A DNA stretch of 64,000 nucleotides from Gymnogyps californianus (taxonomy: Eukaryota; Chordata; Aves; Accipitriformes; Cathartidae): the NCBI RefSeq assembly GCF_018139145.2, contig NC_059500.1, forward strand, positions 59,859,607 through 59,923,606, given 5' to 3'. Numbering within the stretch: the first letter of the stretch is position 1; each line of letters starts with the position of its first letter. The notes below the pieces were generated by a model. The model was not told the DNA's origin and searched no databases. It saw only the letters and a list, made by a program, of their open reading frames with translations. Of this stretch, positions 61,621 to 64,000 are shown piece by piece. Made by a program: the position numbers and the translations under genes.

Positions 61621-63043
61621 CCTGGTCATAGGATTCTCCACTCACTTGTAAAAATGGATTAGAATTCCTTTTCATAGAACCAGGAGTAAGATCAGCCCTT
61701 CCACTCTGTCGGCCACACCACTCGCAGTGCTCACTGGAGGCTGAAGCAACCATTTTCCTGGAAGAACCCTCATTTGTGGTTGTTTTTCCTCACAATTCCC
61801 GTACCTGTGCATCTAGGACCGAGGTAGGTTTTCCATCCCACTTCCTCATATCCTCTCCGTGGTCAAGCAGGTAAAACCACAGGGTACCCCGTGGTGTATA
61901 CCTTCTCTCTCCTCTCTCTTGCCCAGAAGAATACCTTCTCCTAATAGCTGAGGTATTGGTCTGTACAGGTGGGCGGCCAAACTTATCCTGAAATCGCTGG
62001 AACTCTTGGTACCATTTCTCGGCTAGTATGTCTGGCAGTTTCTCCACAGCCGCGACGAGGGAGGAAGTGAGACTTTCTTCGTATTGCCAAAGTCGGTGAG
62101 CCAATTCATCTACTGTTGGTCCCTCCTCGTCTTTCCAGTCCATTACTGCCAATGCACTGGCATACGATGATGGTGTACTTCATACAAACTTCCACCACAC
62201 GGGTCATGCACATTGGACTTCATCTGGATCTGTGGGTAACTGCCCATCGTCTGGGTCATAATAAACCATCTCCCGCACGGCTAATTCCCTCAGGTACTGG
62301 ATACCTTTCTCCATGGTGGTCCACTTGCCTGGGTGACATACAACATCTTCCTTGAAGGGGTACCTTTCCCTCACGCCCGATAGAAGTCGCTTCCAGAGGC
62401 TGAGGGCTTGTGTCTTTTTTCTAATCGCCTTGTCAATGCCCCCTTCCCTAGAAAGGGATCCCAATTGCTTGGCTTCCTTACCCTCTAATTCCAAGCTACT
62501 TGGCCCATTATCCCAGCATTGGAGCAGCCAGGTGATAATGTGCTCGCCTGGATGACGGCTGAAGTCTTTTCGCATATCTCGCAGCTCACTTGGGGACAGG
62601 GACTGGGTGATTATCTCCAGTTCTGCCTCTTCCTCCTGTTCTCGTGATGGCCCTGCTTCACCTTCATCCTTTGCTAAGCAAACTGATTTTTTTGTATATT
62701 TCCTCTTCTGTATAGGGGCAATTGATATTGGCACCAGTTGATTCTCTAGTTCAGCTGCATCATCCATCGCCAAGGTTTGAGTTGCCACAGTGCCTGTTGC
62801 TGGGGTTTGAGTGGCCACAGTGCTTGTCATAGGGATTAGAGTAGCTGCAGTAGCTGTCGCCACAGTTTGAGTAGCCACACTGCTTGTCGCTGGGGTTTGA
62901 GTAGCTGCAGTGCCTGTCGCCAGAGTTGGAGTAGCTGCAGTTGTGGGAGCTGATCTCTGGGTGGTATTTTTAAATAGTTGTTTAACCCTAGACAAGATCT
63001 GAATCACATTCAGGAACAGGCTGATTCCTAGCAATAGGACCAT
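61621..63043 (-). pseudogene. gag: gag, broken by in-frame stops
   Basis: Structural polyprotein of the provirus. From the Met at 63043 the frame runs 279 codons to a TGA at 62206-62204, then continues in the same frame past further stops (TGA 62182-62180, TGA 61792-61790, TAG 61618-61616) directly into protease. Layout: a hydrophobic start (MVLLLGISLFLNVIQIL), the six-unit T/A-rich repeat, an acidic linker (SREQEEEAELEII), then the best conserved block (LRDMRKDFSRHPGEHIITWL, CWDNGPSSLELEGKEAK), which I know from gag-like proteins of many bird ERVs, and a later part with EEGPTVDELAHRLWQYEESL. There is no myristoylation Gly at position 2. Only a CxxC remnant (HCEWCGRQ, near 61710) suggests a former zinc knuckle. 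The first two TGA stops look like decayed CGA codons. Confidence 0.85.
62769..62948 (-). repeat. Six tandem 30-bp repeats within gag
   Basis: Units start at 62769, 62799, 62829, 62859, 62889 and 62919, each exactly 30 bp and moderately diverged (for example gctggggtttgagtagctgc). They encode ten-residue repeats on the minus strand with approximate consensus ATQTPATGTV. Thr/Ala-rich, probably unstructured. Confidence 0.92.
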
Positions 63044-63067
63044 ACTAAGTTCAACATCCCAAGGATA

Positions 63068-63448
63068 TTAAAAATTTACAAACTCCTTCAATGCTATTGC
63101 AATTAACCTGGCAGAGAAAAGGAAGATGTGGAAAGATGTCTCCCCAATAGGTTGGCTCCCCGAGGAGAAAAGGTAGAAAGTGCAATTATTAATATTCTCT
63201 AGGAGATAGCACCCGAAGTACAGAGATCTCTCCTCCATAGATTGGTTCCCAGAGGAGAAAAGGTAAAAGGTACAATTATTAATAGTCTCCCATAGGCAGC
63301 TCCCGAAGTACAGAGGTGACAACAATGCCAAGTACAAACACCCGATTAGTTTCACACCTTGCACTTCTATCATATCATAAACCAGTGTTACAAACAACAA
63401 CAACGTGATTAACTCTAGCCCGGTTCCCACAGATGATAAACAGCACAA
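63068..63448 (-). pseudogene. Leader open frame upstream of, and in phase with, gag (membrane-protein-like)
   Basis: 126 codons between the PBS and gag, ending in TAA at 63070-63068, nine codons before the gag Met and in the same frame. It contains strongly hydrophobic stretches (LELITLLLFVTLVYDMI near the start, LIGCLYLALLSPLYFG, FHIFLFSARLIAIAL near the end), and N-glycosylation sequons: NCT in each copy of the 90-bp duplication and NQS once. No known retroviral protein is recognised. It may be untranslated leader, or the first part of an N-terminally extended, membrane-inserted Gag broken here by the TAA. Confidence 0.45.
63137..63316 (-). repeat. 90-bp tandem duplication in the retroviral leader
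   Basis: Two diverged copies with an exact 90-bp period: gaggagaaaagg at 63162 and 63252, caattattaata at 63183 and 63273, cccgaagtacagag at 63212 and 63302. Ninety is a multiple of three, so the open frame across it (63448-63068, minus) is kept. Confidence 0.88.
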
Positions 63449-63628
63449 CAGGGAGCATATACTGCAAGTAGGGCATTACATAACGCAATTTCAAGAACCA
63501 CAACACCAACTTTGAGAGCAAACAAACCCACTTTGTAACCAGTAACTATCAAACCAATACAATGAATACTTATAACAAGTTTGTTTTAACACACTCTGAT
63601 CAGATCCGTCGTTATCTCAACCCTTCGT

Positions 63629-63646
63629 GCCCCACGTTGGGCGCCA
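63629..63646 (-). other. Primer-binding site, tRNA-Lys1,2 type
   Basis: The minus strand reads TGGCGCCCAACGTGGGGC, the 18-nt sequence complementary to the 3' end of tRNA-Lys1,2 as used by several retroviruses. It starts 8 nt inside the U5 end of the LTR, at the expected place and in the expected orientation. Confidence 0.88.
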
Positions 63647-63774
63647 AAAAAGGCTGTCATGGTTTAACCCCAGTCAGCAACTCAGCACCACGCAGCCGTT
63701 TCCCCCTCCCCTTCCCAGTGGGGTGAGGAGGAGGAAAGCAAAGGAAAAAAAAGTAAAACTCGTGGGTTGAGATA

Positions 63775-63897
63775 AGAACAGTTTAATAACTAAAGTAAAA
63801 TATAATACTAACAATAGTAATAATGAAATATAATAATAATAGTAATGAAAAGGAATGCAACAAAAAAAAAAGGAAGGGGGGGGGGAGGAAAAAAAAC
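63775..63897. repeat. Low-complexity A/T and poly-A/poly-G tract inside the LTR
   Basis: Irregular (TAA)n/(TAATA)n from 63785 to 63850, then a 10-base poly-A, a 10-base poly-G and another poly-A. This tract is absent from the solo LTR, so it expanded in this LTR lineage. Confidence 0.75.
63782..63787 (-). terminator. LTR polyadenylation signal ATTAAA
   Basis: ATTAAA on the minus strand followed by actgttcttatctcaacc, the same context as 7057-7062 in the solo LTR. Confidence 0.6.
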
Positions 63898-63989
63898 AGT
63901 GATGCACAATGCAATTGCTCACCACCCGCTGACCGATGCCCAGTTAGTTCCCGAACCACGATCCGTGCCTCCCGGCCAACTCCCCCCTG

Positions 63990-63995
63990 TTTATA
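63990..63995 (-). promoter_or_regulatory. LTR TATA box (TATAAA)
   Basis: The minus strand reads GTATATAAAC at the window edge. It lies about 340 bp from the U5 end, comparable to about 318 bp in the solo LTR. Confidence 0.6.
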
Positions 63996-64000
63996 TACTG

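Larger units (their letters stand above)
60449..64000 (-). mobile_element. Defective endogenous retrovirus (avian, ERVL-like), internally deleted; runs off the right edge
   Basis: Minus-strand provirus. In its own 5' to 3' order: 5' LTR (64000+ to 63655), PBS (63646-63629), leader (to about 63044), gag (63043-about 61620), protease (about 61561-61210), reverse transcriptase (about 61230-60503), then a junction to the last ~55 bp of the 3' LTR (60503-60449). Distal pol (RNase H, integrase), any env, the polypurine tract and nearly all of the 3' LTR are missing. The candidate target-site duplication at the left end is ATACT (60444-60448), but its partner lies beyond the window. Coding frames contain several stops and a frameshift, so the copy is dead. 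RT and protease look class III (ERVL/spuma-like) to me, but I could not build a tree. Confidence 0.93.
63655..64000 (-). repeat. Provirus 5' LTR, partial (R/U5 and part of U3)
   Basis: The LTR end TGTCATGGTTTAACCCC begins at 63655 in + coordinates (U5 terminus). Going outward come the U5 G/C-rich block, the conserved actcgtgggttgagataag, a polyadenylation signal (ATTAAA on the minus strand, 63787-63782), A/T-rich simple sequence (63790-63850), a poly-A/poly-G run (63859-63897) and a TATA box at the window edge. It shares the U5 core and terminus with the solo LTR at 6594-7188. The U3 start is outside the window. Confidence 0.92.

Overview
The window is avian nuclear DNA. The evidence is two CR1 LINE fragments with the 8-bp 3' tail repeats typical of birds, an LTR family of the bird ERVL-like type, and a multi-exon vertebrate gene with GT-AG introns and a CpG-island promoter. 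Nothing bacterial or viral (exogenous) is present. All assignments were made by reading the sequence; no database was searched.

Region 1 (1 to about 12,200): the 5' half of SLC30A5 (zinc transporter ZnT5) on the minus strand. Exon 1, with the ATG at 11668-11670, lies in a GC-rich CpG island (about 11,320-12,210). Exons 2-7 run leftwards to 1060. The seven exons add up to exactly 201 codons with consistent phases, and the rest of the gene lies left of base 1. The introns carry a 5'-truncated CR1 (2030-3467), a complete solo LTR with a perfect 5-bp target-site duplication (6594-7188) and a second CR1 fragment (about 10,150-10,996). All three are antisense to the gene.

Region 2 (about 12,200 to 60,440): upstream flank of SLC30A5 with no recognisable protein-coding gene. 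In human the interval upstream of SLC30A5 (towards PIK3R1) is a gene desert, so the layout fits conserved synteny. It holds short microsatellites, eroded MIR/tRNA-type SINE relics, fragments of old amniote repeats with a tgaagtcaatgg-like core, a perfect 25-bp palindrome centred on an AP-1 site, and several AT-rich blocks that look like conserved non-coding (enhancer) sequence.

Region 3 (60,449 to the right edge): a defective endogenous retrovirus on the minus strand. In its own direction it has a 5' LTR (cut by the window edge), a tRNA-Lys1,2-type primer-binding site, a leader with a frame-preserving 90-bp duplication, gag with six 30-bp repeats, protease, and the first part of reverse transcriptase. 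Pol is then joined directly to the last ~55 bp of the 3' LTR. RNase H, integrase, any env, the polypurine tract and most of the 3' LTR are missing. The gag-pro frame has four nonsense codons and there is a pro/pol frameshift. The most unusual point is that the leader frame upstream of gag is in phase with gag, is hydrophobic and carries N-glycosylation sequons, which resembles a glycosylated-Gag type extension.
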